The position numbers and the translations under genes are program-made. Shown piece by piece: positions 43,962 to 51,850 of a DNA stretch of 64,000 nucleotides. This DNA comes from Neobacillus sp. PS2-9 (GTDB lineage: Bacteria > Bacillota > Bacilli > Bacillales > Cytobacillaceae), in the NCBI RefSeq assembly GCF_030915525.1, contig NZ_CP133269.1, positions 459,001 through 523,000 of the forward strand, in the 5' to 3' direction. Position 1 is the first letter of the stretch, and each line of letters opens with the position of its first letter. The notes below the pieces were generated by a model. It ran no database searches. It saw nothing but the letters and a program-made list of their open reading frames with translations, and was not told the origin of the DNA.

Positions 43962-44837
43962 ATGGAGCTTCAGGAACTATATTCTCAGTTTCAGCCACTT
44001 TTATTTTCGATCGCTTACCGGATGCTCGGCACTGTTTCTGATGCAGAAGATATTGTTCATGATGTGTACTTGCAGGCAGGAGAAAAAACGATGGAGCATG
44101 TGGAAAATGAGAAGGCTTACCTTTGTAAAATGGTTACAAACAAATGTATTGATCATTTAAAATCTGCCGCGCATAAACGTGAGGTATATACTGGTCCCTG
44201 GCTCCCAGAACCATTGATCTTAAACGATAACAATCCTATTACTGAAGTGATGAACGGAGAAGCGATATCATTTGCCATTCTGATGCTGCTGGAAAAACTG
44301 AAACCCGTAGAGAGAGCTGTTTTCATCCTTAGGGAAGTGCTAGATTATGATTATTCGGCAATTTCGCAAATTTTGAATCGCAGCGAATCTAATTGCAGAA
44401 AAGTATTCAGCCGGGTAAAGAATAAATTTCCGATGATAAAAGAAGAGGTGGAAGCCCCGAATAATCCGAAAATAGATAAAATTATACAGACATTCGTGTT
44501 AGCACTACATCAGGGAAACATCCAGAAGATTGAAGAATTATTGCGTCAGGATGTTACGCTATATTCCGATGGTGGCGGAAAAGTATATGCTGCCTTAAAG
44601 CCAGTATATTCCAAAGATCTAGTTGTCCGTTTTATCAGAAACTTACTGTCACATAACGATAAGAAACAAACCGTTGTAAAAATCGTTAATGTAAATGGTG
44701 CAACTGGGCTCTTGGTAAAGGGATTTGACAATGTCAAAATGGTTATTTGTTTCCATGTTAAAAACGATCAAATTACTGAAATCTATATTGTGAGGAATCC
44801 AGAAAAACTACAACATGTATATCTACAAGCCCACTAA
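43962..44837 (+). CDS. ECF41-family sigma factor with SnoaL-like tail
   Basis: About 291 residues from ATG 43962 behind GGGAGGAGG. Region sigma2 at about 8-75 (AYRMLGTVSDAEDIVHDVYL), sigma4 at about 105-155 (ILREVLDYDYSAISQILNRS), then a C-terminal SnoaL-like domain replacing an anti-sigma. The group hallmarks are present: WLPEP at 80-84 in the linker and DGGGK at 203-207 in the extension. The tail both activates and inhibits the sigma factor in ECF41. Target: the promoter at 42720. Confidence 0.9.
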   Translation: MELQELYSQFQPLLFSIAYRMLGTVSDAEDIVHDVYLQAGEKTMEHVENEKAYLCKMVTNKCIDHLKSAAHKREVYTGPWLPEPLILNDNNPITEVMNGEAISFAILMLLEKLKPVERAVFILREVLDYDYSAISQILNRSESNCRKVFSRVKNKFPMIKEEVEAPNNPKIDKIIQTFVLALHQGNIQKIEELLRQDVTLYSDGGGKVYAALKPVYSKDLVVRFIRNLLSHNDKKQTVVKIVNVNGATGLLVKGFDNVKMVICFHVKNDQITEIYIVRNPEKLQHVYLQAH

Positions 44838-44968
44838 ATTTGCAGCAATTTAGAGAATTTCCCTATATTAATAGAACATGATGTTAAAACCAAACAAATT
44901 TAACTAACGAATTTATGTTATAAAACCCGACCTTTTTCTATAAATAACTTTTTATGAAGGGTGATAAT

Positions 44969-45475
44969 ATGGGGAAATACATTGTTGAAAAGGTGTCAGT
45001 TCCTGAAAATTCTATAGCAAACGAATCCTTATCATATATTCATTATTCGGATGCATATAAAGTTTTACTTCCTAGTGAATCAGCTTATGATGTAAAATTT
45101 ATAGCCAAAAAGTTTTTAACTACTGTTCCTTCTTGGGTTTCTTACTTAATGAAAGTGCGTGATCGAATAGTCAGTTTTATTGGGTTAAAGACATCTAGTC
45201 GGTCTAAAGTGGAAAATATAAAACTAGAACAGGGAAGTAGAATAGGAATATTCCGTGTATTGAATTGTAGTTCACATGAGATATTACTAGGTGAAGATGA
45301 TCGCCATTTGAATTTTCGTGTGTCCATTTTAGTAGAAGAAGTGAATGGATTAAATTACTTAACTGTTTCGACTGTAGTATATTTTCATAATTGGATAGGA
45401 AAATTGTACTTTTTTATTGTTAAAAAAGTTCACAAAGTAATAGTACCTGCAATGTTGAAGAATATGTCCGTATGA
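44969..45475 (+). CDS. DUF2867 family protein
   Basis: About 168 residues from ATG 44969; AAGGGTGATAAT just before it shows this start. The fold appears START/Bet v1-like, with the DUF2867-type C-terminal strands (LNFRVSILVEEV; YLTVSTVVYFHNWIGKLYF) and final helix (KKVHKVIVPAMLKN). Members bind small hydrophobic ligands; here no partner is known. The gene stands alone after the ECF41 operon. Confidence 0.7.
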   Translation: MGKYIVEKVSVPENSIANESLSYIHYSDAYKVLLPSESAYDVKFIAKKFLTTVPSWVSYLMKVRDRIVSFIGLKTSSRSKVENIKLEQGSRIGIFRVLNCSSHEILLGEDDRHLNFRVSILVEEVNGLNYLTVSTVVYFHNWIGKLYFFIVKKVHKVIVPAMLKNMSV

Positions 45476-45591
45476 GATATATTGTGAATTTTTGCACATA
45501 AACGAACTTGCAGGTTTGTGAAAGAAGGCGTTTGATACCTTACCGAAGAATATATGGGAGAGCAGAATTAAATTAAAAAGGAGAAATAACT

Positions 45592-46005
45592 ATGACAAAA
45601 CAATTTTGGATCAATTTGCCAGTTGAAGATATAAATAAATCAAAAGAGTTTTATAGCAAACTTGGATTTTCGACTAATACCCCATTTGGCAGTAGCGATC
45701 AATTGCAATTAGTTATCGGAGATAATAATGCTACCGTAATGCTTTTTCCTGTTTCCACTTTCAAAAATTTTACCAAACATGAAATAGTCGATACAAAGCA
45801 AGCTACTGAAGTATTATTTTCCATTGATGCAGAGAACAAGGATGAAGTAGATGAAATAGCAAAGAGGGCAGTAAAGGCAGGAGGTACAATTTTTAGTGAG
45901 CCCTCAGAGAGCCATGGCTGGATGTACGGCTGCGGTTTTGCTGATTTAGATGGTCATCGCTGGAATGTGTTGTATATGGATATGAGCAAGATGCCGAAGG
46001 AGTAA
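45592..46005 (+). CDS. VOC (glyoxalase/bleomycin-resistance fold) protein
   Basis: A 137-residue VOC protein: KQFWINLPVEDINKSKEFYSK at the start, two beta-alpha-beta-beta-beta modules and the closing FADLDGHRWNVLYMD. These metal-dependent or metal-free binding proteins are diverse; the enzyme reaction is unknown. AAAAGGAGAAATAACT precedes the ATG. Confidence 0.83.
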   Translation: MTKQFWINLPVEDINKSKEFYSKLGFSTNTPFGSSDQLQLVIGDNNATVMLFPVSTFKNFTKHEIVDTKQATEVLFSIDAENKDEVDEIAKRAVKAGGTIFSEPSESHGWMYGCGFADLDGHRWNVLYMDMSKMPKE

Positions 46006-46162
46006 TAAATAGAAAGCTACATCTCTTATTAAGCAAACCAGGTGCAAGAGTTGAAGATCCAGCGATATTTTTGGCGGCTTTCTTCTTGTGCTAACCTGTT
46101 AATGCAATAAGGAATTTCTGGCCTTTAAAACATAAAGTCTGGTGTACCGTACCAATAGCAGC

Positions 46163-46199
46163 AAAAAAGCACAATTCCAGTACAAAGGAATTGTGCTTA
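46163..46199 (-). terminator. Terminator of the DUF2089 operon
   Basis: Read leftward, AAGCACAATTCC / GGAATTGTGCTT with an 8-base loop is followed by TTTTTT. It overlaps the end of the last gene. Confidence 0.85.
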
Positions 46200-46469
46200 T
46201 AACCTAATAGAAACTTCTGTTCCGTCTTTAAGGCTTGTTTCAAGCAGCAGTAGACCTCTTTGCTTTGAAAGTTCTGTTAGCAAAGGCTTCAAATCATTCC
46301 TGTTTATATCAGGAATTTGAAACTTTTTCTTTGCTTTTTTCTCAATTGCACGATTTACTAGCACCAGGATTCGCTTTGAAGTGAGGATCCCAATGGATAG
46401 ATGTAAAAAAGCATACGGGACTGGAATAATAAATCGTCTGTCTCTTACTTTAATTTTTATCTTCATCAT
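46197..46469 (-). CDS. Small basic protein, third gene of the DUF2089 operon
   Basis: About 90 residues from ATG 46469 (an alternative ATG lies at 46478, overlapping the previous stop by 8 bases). It is a basic protein with a hydrophobic part (IPVPYAFLHLSIGIL) and a helical C-terminus. Probably a membrane-peripheral partner of the two genes before it; no family recognised. Confidence 0.55.
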   Translation of the reverse strand: MMKIKIKVRDRRFIIPVPYAFLHLSIGILTSKRILVLVNRAIEKKAKKKFQIPDINRNDLKPLLTELSKQRGLLLLETSLKDGTEVSIRL

Positions 46470-46470
46470 A

Positions 46471-46860
46471 TTACTCAATAATAACTAGTACTTTGTCACC
46501 TTTTGCTGAAGTAACATCTACAATTTGTCCGTCCAATTCATTTTCAATCGCCTCAATTAAAAGTTCCACGTCGATATCCTTTACATACTTTTCGGATTCG
46601 GGAATCATTTTAGCAATATTTGCTCCTACTTTTAAAACAGCTTTTATGAGTTTTATTGGCAGATTAACATTAACATTGTCACCATTTTCAGAAGTAACAC
46701 GGATTTTCAGTATTTTGTTTAAGTAGGAGGTGGAGGTCCGTTTAGTTAGAACAACCTGATTATCCTTTCCTTGCAGTACTTCAATTAATTCAGCAGCCTT
46801 CTCTTTGTTCAACTTTCCTTCTTCAACCATTGTTAATACTCTTGAAATTTCGTCACTCAT
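46471..46860 (-). CDS. SHOCT-like protein, second gene of the DUF2089 operon
   Basis: 129 residues. A SHOCT-like N-terminus (RVLTMVEEGKLNKEKAAELIEVLQG) is followed by a beta-rich domain (LKIRVTSENGDNVNVNLPIKLI) like the YvlB-type proteins of Bacillus. GGGGAGGAATCT precedes the ATG, which overlaps the stop of the DUF2089 gene by a base. Envelope-stress-linked paralogues are known in Bacillus; the function here is not established. Confidence 0.7.
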   Translation of the reverse strand: MSDEISRVLTMVEEGKLNKEKAAELIEVLQGKDNQVVLTKRTSTSYLNKILKIRVTSENGDNVNVNLPIKLIKAVLKVGANIAKMIPESEKYVKDIDVELLIEAIENELDGQIVDVTSAKGDKVLVIIE

Positions 46861-47234
46861 TAAGATTCCTCCCCATTTAATAGCCCGATAGCTTCTTCGG
46901 CTGTTATTTCGCCCTTCTCCAGCATTAAAATTACTTTTTTTCGATCAACTTTTTCAACCTTCTTAGTGGTGGAATATCCAAGAGAAGAGATAATGTCATC
47001 TAATTTTCCACGCACGGTGGGATAGGATACTCCAAGTTCTTTTTCCACTTCTTTAATATTTCCACGGCACTTTAGAAACGTTTCAATAAAATTAAGCTGT
47101 TCCTTGCTAAGAGATGCAAAATTAGAGAGTTCAAATTCATTTTCAATTGTGGTATGACAATGAGTACACTGTAGCTTTGTAATCTTTAATTGCTTACTAC
47201 AAACAGGGCACTCTGAAATAAGAGGATAAGCCAT
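46860..47234 (-). CDS. DUF2089 zinc-ribbon HTH protein
   Basis: 124 residues: an N-terminal zinc ribbon (CPVC...CTHC, residues 9-26), a helix-turn-helix (about 55-85, IKEVEKELGVSYPTVRGKLD) and a C-terminal SHOCT-like tail (KKVILMLEKGEITAEEAIGLL). DUF2089 proteins are likely DNA-binding regulators of their own operon. AAGGAGGG precedes the ATG. First gene of a three-gene operon. Confidence 0.85.
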   Translation of the reverse strand: MAYPLISECPVCSKQLKITKLQCTHCHTTIENEFELSNFASLSKEQLNFIETFLKCRGNIKEVEKELGVSYPTVRGKLDDIISSLGYSTTKKVEKVDRKKVILMLEKGEITAEEAIGLLNGEES

Positions 47235-47452
47235 AATTCCCTCCTTCTTTATTTATAAATCAATCATACATCAATTTATTTAAAAAATAAATAACGTAAT
47301 TAAAAAATATAAATTTTTATTAAGTAAAAATAAATATATTTAATTTTGATATTAAATAATTGATTGAAAAGAGGGGTGCCGGTGGGGTGCCAGGGGGAAG
47401 GTTCTAGTGGCTCTTGGTTAAAACCGGGAGAACCGTCCCTGTGGTTGTGAAA
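47235..47452. repeat. Short inverted-repeat element, family (i), in AT-rich gap
   Basis: Within the gap (element at about 47385-47447): GGGGGAAGGTTCTAGTGGC, a short loop, then ACCGGGAGAACCGTCCCTGTGG. The rest is AT-rich promoter DNA of the DUF2089 operon. Confidence 0.75.
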
Positions 47453-48049
47453 TCATTTTATGCTACTAGATATAAACATGGAGGCATCTTGATTCATGAA
47501 TATCCGATTACCATGATAGAATATCTTCATTTCGATTGATGTAAATCCAACTTCAGATAAGCTTTTTTTCAGTTCCTCATGCGAAAAACCGTTATGAACT
47601 TTCGGATGATGTATTTTATCGTTTTTGTCAAAATCGACAATAATTAGCTTGCCACCATCATTTAAAATGTTGAACAGTTCTCGTAAAATTTTATTTGTAT
47701 CCGGAATGTGAAGAAGGACAAGCGACATTAACACGATGTCTGCCTTTAGTTCAGGCGTTCCTTGAGTGAAATCTGAATAAAGCACGTTTGCGTTGGTCAT
47801 TCTCTTGTGAGAAATTTTCGCTTTCGCAACCTCCAACATTTGTTCAGATGAATCCACCAACAAAATGGAATCTACTAAATCTGATAATTCCAAACTAACT
47901 AGACCAGTTCCACTTCCATAATCAATTAAAGATTTTGATTTGCTATTTTTTAATTCAGGTCTTACTTCCTTCACTATCACTTTAGCTAATTCCATTCTTT
48001 CTTCGGTATCATATCTTTTTGCCATCTGTTCAAACACGTTATTCTCCAT
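47453..48049 (-). CDS. Class I SAM-dependent methyltransferase
   Basis: 198 residues with the Rossmann motif I LIDYGSGTGLVSLEL (about 41-55), acidic beta2 end (LLVDSSEQM), motif II region DIVLMSLVLLHI and post-motif GGKLIIVDFD. This matches small-molecule methyltransferases of the UbiE/Methyltransf_11/25 type. Substrate unknown. GGGGAGTGGAGT precedes the ATG. Confidence 0.85.
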   Translation of the reverse strand: MENNVFEQMAKRYDTEERMELAKVIVKEVRPELKNSKSKSLIDYGSGTGLVSLELSDLVDSILLVDSSEQMLEVAKAKISHKRMTNANVLYSDFTQGTPELKADIVLMSLVLLHIPDTNKILRELFNILNDGGKLIIVDFDKNDKIHHPKVHNGFSHEELKKSLSEVGFTSIEMKIFYHGNRIFMNQDASMFISSSIK

Positions 48050-48093
48050 ACTCCACTCCCCAATTTATTAAACAGCTATATTGTGGTCATTAT

Positions 48094-48170
48094 AGCAAAA
48101 ATTAAAACTAAGGGTAAAACTAAGGGTAAAACCAAGGGGACGGTTCTGGTGGTACTGAAGGGTGATAATG
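48094..48170. repeat. Tandem TAAAACTAAGGG units and a family (i) left arm
   Basis: Three 14-base units (TAAAACTAAGGG variants) lead into CCAAGGGGACGGTTCTGGTGG with no right arm within 100 bases. A truncated element. The rest up to 48418 holds no gene I can support. Confidence 0.65.
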
Positions 48171-48418
48171 TGGTTTGAGCTATTAACTTTCGGCGGCTGC
48201 AAGAGTTTAAGAAGAATCGTAGCCCTACGGTCCTTTTATTCTTGTTTAAGTAACAAGACACGTTGGTTGAAGAAGGAATTTGTTTTTATTTCTTGAATTT
48301 GTAATTAAATCGAAAAATGATAGAAGATAGAGAAGGGGGTTAAAAATCCTGAAGGTAAACTGGTTGAGCTATGGGAGAAAAATAACGGGTTATTAAGTTA
48401 CTAAGGAGATGATTTTTA

Positions 48419-48817
48419 ATGGAAAAAGTTACACCATTCTTAATGTTTCAAGAAGGTAAAGCAGAAGAAGCGATGAATCATTACATATCAATTATTGAGG
48501 ATTCAGAAATTACAAGTATTGTTCGTTATGGAGCGAATGAATCTGGAGACGAAGGGACTGTCATGCAGGCTACCTTTTCCTTAAAAGGTCAAGAATTTAT
48601 GTGCATTGACAGTAATTTGAAGCATCATTTTTCATTTACTCCTTCATTCTCCATTTTTGTTACTTGTGATACGGAGGAAGAAATTAATAAACTTTACCAG
48701 AAACTTATCGAGGGTGGACAAGCTCTTATGCCAATTGGTAATTATGGTTTTAGTCAGAGATTTGGTTGGCTAAATGATCGGTTTGGAGTCTCGTGGCAAC
48801 TCAATCTTCCATCGTGA
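48419..48817 (+). CDS. PhnB-like VOC protein
   Basis: 132 residues of the PhnB / 3-demethylubiquinone-methyltransferase-like VOC group: KVTPFLMFQEGKAEEAMNHY, FMCIDSNLKHHFSFTPS and the closing YGFSQRFGWLNDRFGVSWQL are typical. No known catalytic role in Bacillus. CTAAGGAGATGA precedes the ATG. Confidence 0.83.
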   Translation: MEKVTPFLMFQEGKAEEAMNHYISIIEDSEITSIVRYGANESGDEGTVMQATFSLKGQEFMCIDSNLKHHFSFTPSFSIFVTCDTEEEINKLYQKLIEGGQALMPIGNYGFSQRFGWLNDRFGVSWQLNLPS

Positions 48818-48849
48818 AAGTCTTAAATGTCTTCATTAAATAAATGGCG

Positions 48850-49062
48850 CCAAGGGGACGGTTCTGGTGGTACTGATGGGTGAAAAGGACTATTAATCGA
48901 CAATCTTTTTATTATTTTCCATGCAAGAACCCATAAGTAGCAAGTCTTCATCCTTCTTTTAATCAAACGTTTGATTGATAACGAATTAGGGGGAGGTGAA
49001 ACAAAACCATAGAACCTTGGGGACAGTCCCCCGCTGCTTTACAGCAATGGGGGACTGTCCCC
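48850..49062. repeat. Truncated family (ii) element (copy 6) joined to a family (iii) hairpin
   Basis: CCAAGGGGACGGTTCTGGTGG, ATCGACAATCTTTTTATTA and TTAATCAAACGTTTGATTGA (48959-48978) are the left half only; at about 49000 the sequence breaks off and a family (iii) hairpin GGGGACAGTCCCCCGCTGC...GGGGGACTGTCCCC (49019-49062) follows. Confidence 0.8.
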
Positions 49063-49181
49063 AAGGGGTCTGTTATTGGATAAATTAACCATATTCACTT
49101 TATTTTGTTATATAATGGTAGAGGTGTGGTACATAAAACCATGTTTTATTAGGTTCATAAATTAAGAGAATGGGGTGTAAC

Positions 49182-50090
49182 ATGAAAAAAATTGCAAAAG
49201 CATTTACGTTAACAGCAGGTTTATTAATGATGGCGTCACCAACGGTTTCATTTGCGAATACGACAGTCAGCAGCAGTTCGAAGATTACTAGTTACCATTG
49301 GGTTCAAAAAAATGGCTATTGGTACTATGTAAACAATCTCGGTGGTTACACTACCGGATGGAAAAAAGTTAACTCAAAATGGTATTTCTTTGATAAAAGC
49401 GGTGTCATGAAAATAGGATGGGTATTAGACAAGGGGAAGTGGTACTACTTTGTCAAAAAGGGAGATATGGCCACTGGCTGGGTGAAGGATCACAGTAAGT
49501 GGTATTATATTGCTCCTTCGGGTCAAATGGTCACTGGGTGGAGATTTTTAGAGTTTGATCACTCCTATGGCTGGTACTATTTTAAATCTTCTGGTGAAAT
49601 GGCCAGCGGGTGGATGAAGGATGGCGCCGAATCTTATTATCTTTTACCAGATGGCAGATGGGCTCATAATGTTGTAGCGATCGGACATTTTTATGAAAAT
49701 AACCGCATCAAATATCCTGGTAATGAATTGATTACAAGCAATGTGGAATTGTTGAAAAAGATGGTTTCTGTTGGCCAGGCAAAAGAAGAAGTAGCGAAAG
49801 CCTTAGGAGACCATTATTCGGTAGATTCGAAGGGTTACTATTGGGAATACTCTTTCTTAACCCCTGACAGCGGAGTATTTGAACCGAATGGAAACCGATT
49901 CACTATGTTAAATCCAATCGAGTTAGGCCAAGAAAAGGTATATATTAAATTATTACTATCTTGGGACAGCAGCAATCGAGTGAAGGGTGTGGCTATTGCT
50001 TATTTCAGTACGGATCACCGACTTCACCTATATAAGCAAGCAAATGGAACACAAAGAGACACTGTCTGGTATGGCAATGTAATTGACTAA
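49182..50090 (+). CDS. Secreted cell-wall-binding repeat protein
   Basis: About 302 residues from ATG 49182 behind GGGGTG. Signal peptide with cleavage after VSFA (about 26). Five or six cell-wall-binding type 1 repeats (about 39-165: WVQKNGYWYYVNNLGGYTTGW and similar) are followed by a C-terminal domain with DUF4309-like or SmpA-like features (KKMVSVGQAKEEVAKALGDHY). A TATAAT box is at 49111-49116. It is related in layout to the larger protein at 40.9 kb. Confidence 0.8.
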   Translation: MKKIAKAFTLTAGLLMMASPTVSFANTTVSSSSKITSYHWVQKNGYWYYVNNLGGYTTGWKKVNSKWYFFDKSGVMKIGWVLDKGKWYYFVKKGDMATGWVKDHSKWYYIAPSGQMVTGWRFLEFDHSYGWYYFKSSGEMASGWMKDGAESYYLLPDGRWAHNVVAIGHFYENNRIKYPGNELITSNVELLKKMVSVGQAKEEVAKALGDHYSVDSKGYYWEYSFLTPDSGVFEPNGNRFTMLNPIELGQEKVYIKLLLSWDSSNRVKGVAIAYFSTDHRLHLYKQANGTQRDTVWYGNVID

Positions 50091-50094
50091 AAAT

Positions 50095-50133
50095 GGGGTC
50101 AGTCCCCCGCTGCTTTACAGCAGCGGGGGACTG
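50095..50133. repeat. GC-rich hairpin, family (iii)
   Basis: AGTCCCCCGCTGCTTT and its complement AGCAGCGGGGGACT form a perfect hairpin five bases after the stop of the wall-binding protein gene, and may serve as its 3' end. Confidence 0.8.
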
Positions 50134-50173
50134 GTACCGGAGTGGCCAGGGAAACCGTTCTTTTGGTTATCGC

Positions 50174-50329
50174 TTATTTTTTATCCATAAGTACTAAAAT
50201 CAATGTAGCTATTGGCCCTAATAGTAGGGATAATAAAAACCAATTTAATCCACCTCTGTTTTTGCCTTGTGCTAACCCCGCATTGATTAGTGCTAAGGTA
50301 CCCCAGCTAACATAATATTGATCATTCAT
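50174..50329 (-). CDS. Small membrane protein (51 residues)
   Basis: The frame MNDQYYVSWGTLALINAGLA then GGLNWFLLSLLLGPIATLIL ends with charged DKK. TAGGAGGT lies 11 bases before the ATG. One long hydrophobic segment with a GLN-W start is typical of a small conserved Bacillus membrane peptide family; function unknown. Confidence 0.6.
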   Translation of the reverse strand: MNDQYYVSWGTLALINAGLAQGKNRGGLNWFLLSLLLGPIATLILVLMDKK

Positions 50330-50536
50330 ATGTAAACCTACCTCCTATCCATTTCTGTTTTCCCACATAATACCTCATTACAATAAAAATCCTGAGTCAT
50401 AATGCTCTCCTACACGATTCCTTTGATTAACTGTTCCTATAACTATTCTATTCCTGAATTCTATAAACCTGCTTAGTAAGTCATAGGAATCTTTAGGGAA
50501 AGATTAGTTGGTATTTTCCTCGTAGATGCAGCCAGT
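50330..50536. other. Gap without a gene
   Basis: Promoter region of the small membrane protein and AT-rich filler ahead of repeat copy 7; no hairpin or frame seen. Confidence 0.4.
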
Positions 50537-50957
50537 TCTCGACAATTTTTTTGTTGTTTTTTTAGTAAGAAACCAATGATAGCGGGGTTTTTAACTACTA
50601 CTAACCAAACGTTTGATTACTATCGAAATAGGGTGGAGAGAAGGGAAAGAAGTCGATTTTAAAGAAAGTAATACTATTTTATTGAATAGGAAGAAAAATG
50701 GCCGACAAATTTTTTATCCTATTTGTGATGAAAATAGCCATATAGGTGGGTTTATACTCGTTTTAACTAAACGATTAATTAGTATAAGCCTATAGGGAAA
50801 ATGATAAAGAAATGACGAAAGATAGGGTGAAAGGGACGACTGCTGGTCTTGGTTAAGACCACATAAATGCCAAGGGGACGGCTCCAGTGGCTCTTTGATG
50901 CTATGGGACAGTTCTCGTGTTCTTGTTCGAAGCCATGAGCACCGTCCCTGTGGTTTT
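50537..50957. repeat. Long repeat element, family (ii), copy 7, plus a family (i) element
   Basis: CTCGACAATTTTTTTG, TAACCAAACGTTTGATTAC near 50602, AATGGCCGACAAATTTTT, TTAACTAAACGATTAATTAG near 50763 and TATAGGGAAAAT at 50790-50801. Then AAGGGACGACTGCTGG and, at 50876-50957, GGGGACGGCTCCAGTGGC ... ATGAGCACCGTCCCTGTGG, a full family (i) element. Confidence 0.75.
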
Positions 50958-51255
50958 CAGTTTGTACCACTTGAAAACACTGTACCATTACAGAGGCTCC
51001 AAGCTCCGTCGTATTTATTTGCCATACTTATGGACAATAGGATCAGGCAGAGTGATTGGTAATAGTAACTATAATGGGATGAAATTAGGTGAGATTAATG
51101 GAGAGATACTATGAAACAGAATTAAGTAAACTAGGTATTCTTCCCGTTTCAAACTCTAGATGGAAGCAATTTAGGTAAGAGAAAGGCAATTGAGGACTTG
51201 CTAACTATTGTACTTGAACCGGAGTATAAGAGATGGGATACAGTTAATTAGAAAC
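50958..51255. pseudogene. Coding remnants
   Basis: Short protein-like pieces in different frames (PYLWTIGSGRVIGNSNYNG to 51060; MERYYETELSKLGILPVSNS from 51096) are interrupted by stops. They look like the remains of one or two genes. Nothing functional is claimed. Confidence 0.3.
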
Positions 51256-51284
51256 AATGACTCCAGGGCTGCACTGGAGTCATT
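51256..51284. terminator. Hairpin with T-rich end
   Basis: AATGACTCCAG / CTGGAGTCATT with a 7-base loop and TTATATT after it. Confidence 0.65.
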
Positions 51285-51349
51285 TATATTCTACTCCTAA
51301 GATGGTTAATAAAAAAAGGGTACCATCTTATCCGTCACCCCAAATTTTT

Positions 51350-51739
51350 TTAATTAGTTACCTTCAAATTACGTTCTTCAAAAATTTGTTTAGCTACAAA
51401 AATAGCGTTAAGCACTCTGGGAAAACCTGTGTACGGGACACAGTGAGTAATTGCCTCAATCACCTCATTAGGTGTTAGGCCTACGTTAAGGGCAGCATTG
51501 ATATGGACATTAAGTTGTGGTTCACATCCTCCTTGAGTAGTAAGTGAAGCAATTGTTACGAGTTGACGTTGTTTTAGGTCTAATGCCTTTCGGGAATATA
51601 TGTCTCCAAAGGCAAACTCCACAACATATTTACCGAGGTCGGGGGCAACAGCCTTTAATGATTCAATGACTCGTTCGCCTCCTTCTCCGTCTATTTCCAT
51701 AAGCTTTTCCCAACCTCTCTGGTATCGTTCATTTGACAT
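51350..51739 (-). CDS. Carboxymuconolactone-decarboxylase-family protein
   Basis: A 129-residue helical CMD/AhpD-fold protein. Family pattern: LDLKQRQLVTIASLTTQGGCEPQL near 55-78 followed by HINAALNVGLTPNEVIEAI. The peroxidatic CxxC of AhpD is missing (only one Cys, in GGCEPQL), so a decarboxylase-like or redox binding role is more likely. Its promoter carries a MerR-type operator with a 19-base spacer; the divergent intact MerR gene probably controls it in response to an electrophile. Confidence 0.87.
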   Translation of the reverse strand: MSNERYQRGWEKLMEIDGEGGERVIESLKAVAPDLGKYVVEFAFGDIYSRKALDLKQRQLVTIASLTTQGGCEPQLNVHINAALNVGLTPNEVIEAITHCVPYTGFPRVLNAIFVAKQIFEERNLKVTN

Positions 51740-51790
51740 CTTTTTTCCTCCTTAGCATTACATTCATTTGAATAAGTATTTCACTAAATT

Positions 51791-51821
51791 AATTTACACT
51801 TTAGAGTGCACTCTAAAGCAA
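51791..51821 (-). promoter_or_regulatory. MerR-type promoter and operator of the CMD gene
   Basis: Reading leftward, TTGCTT (51821-51816) and TAAATT (51796-51791) are spaced by 19 bases. The perfect palindrome TTTAGAGTGCACTCTAAA (51800-51817) fills the spacer. It is nearly identical to the operator at 20770. Confidence 0.8.
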
Positions 51822-51837
51822 ATCTTTTTTAATATGC

Positions 51838-51850
51838 TATAATTAATTTA
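51838..51850 (+). promoter_or_regulatory. -10 box six bases before the MerR ATG (leaderless)
   Basis: TATAAT at 51838-51843 is followed by the ATG at 51850, so transcription should start at or next to the start codon. There is no ribosome site. The -35 would overlap the operator, implying self-control. Confidence 0.6.
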
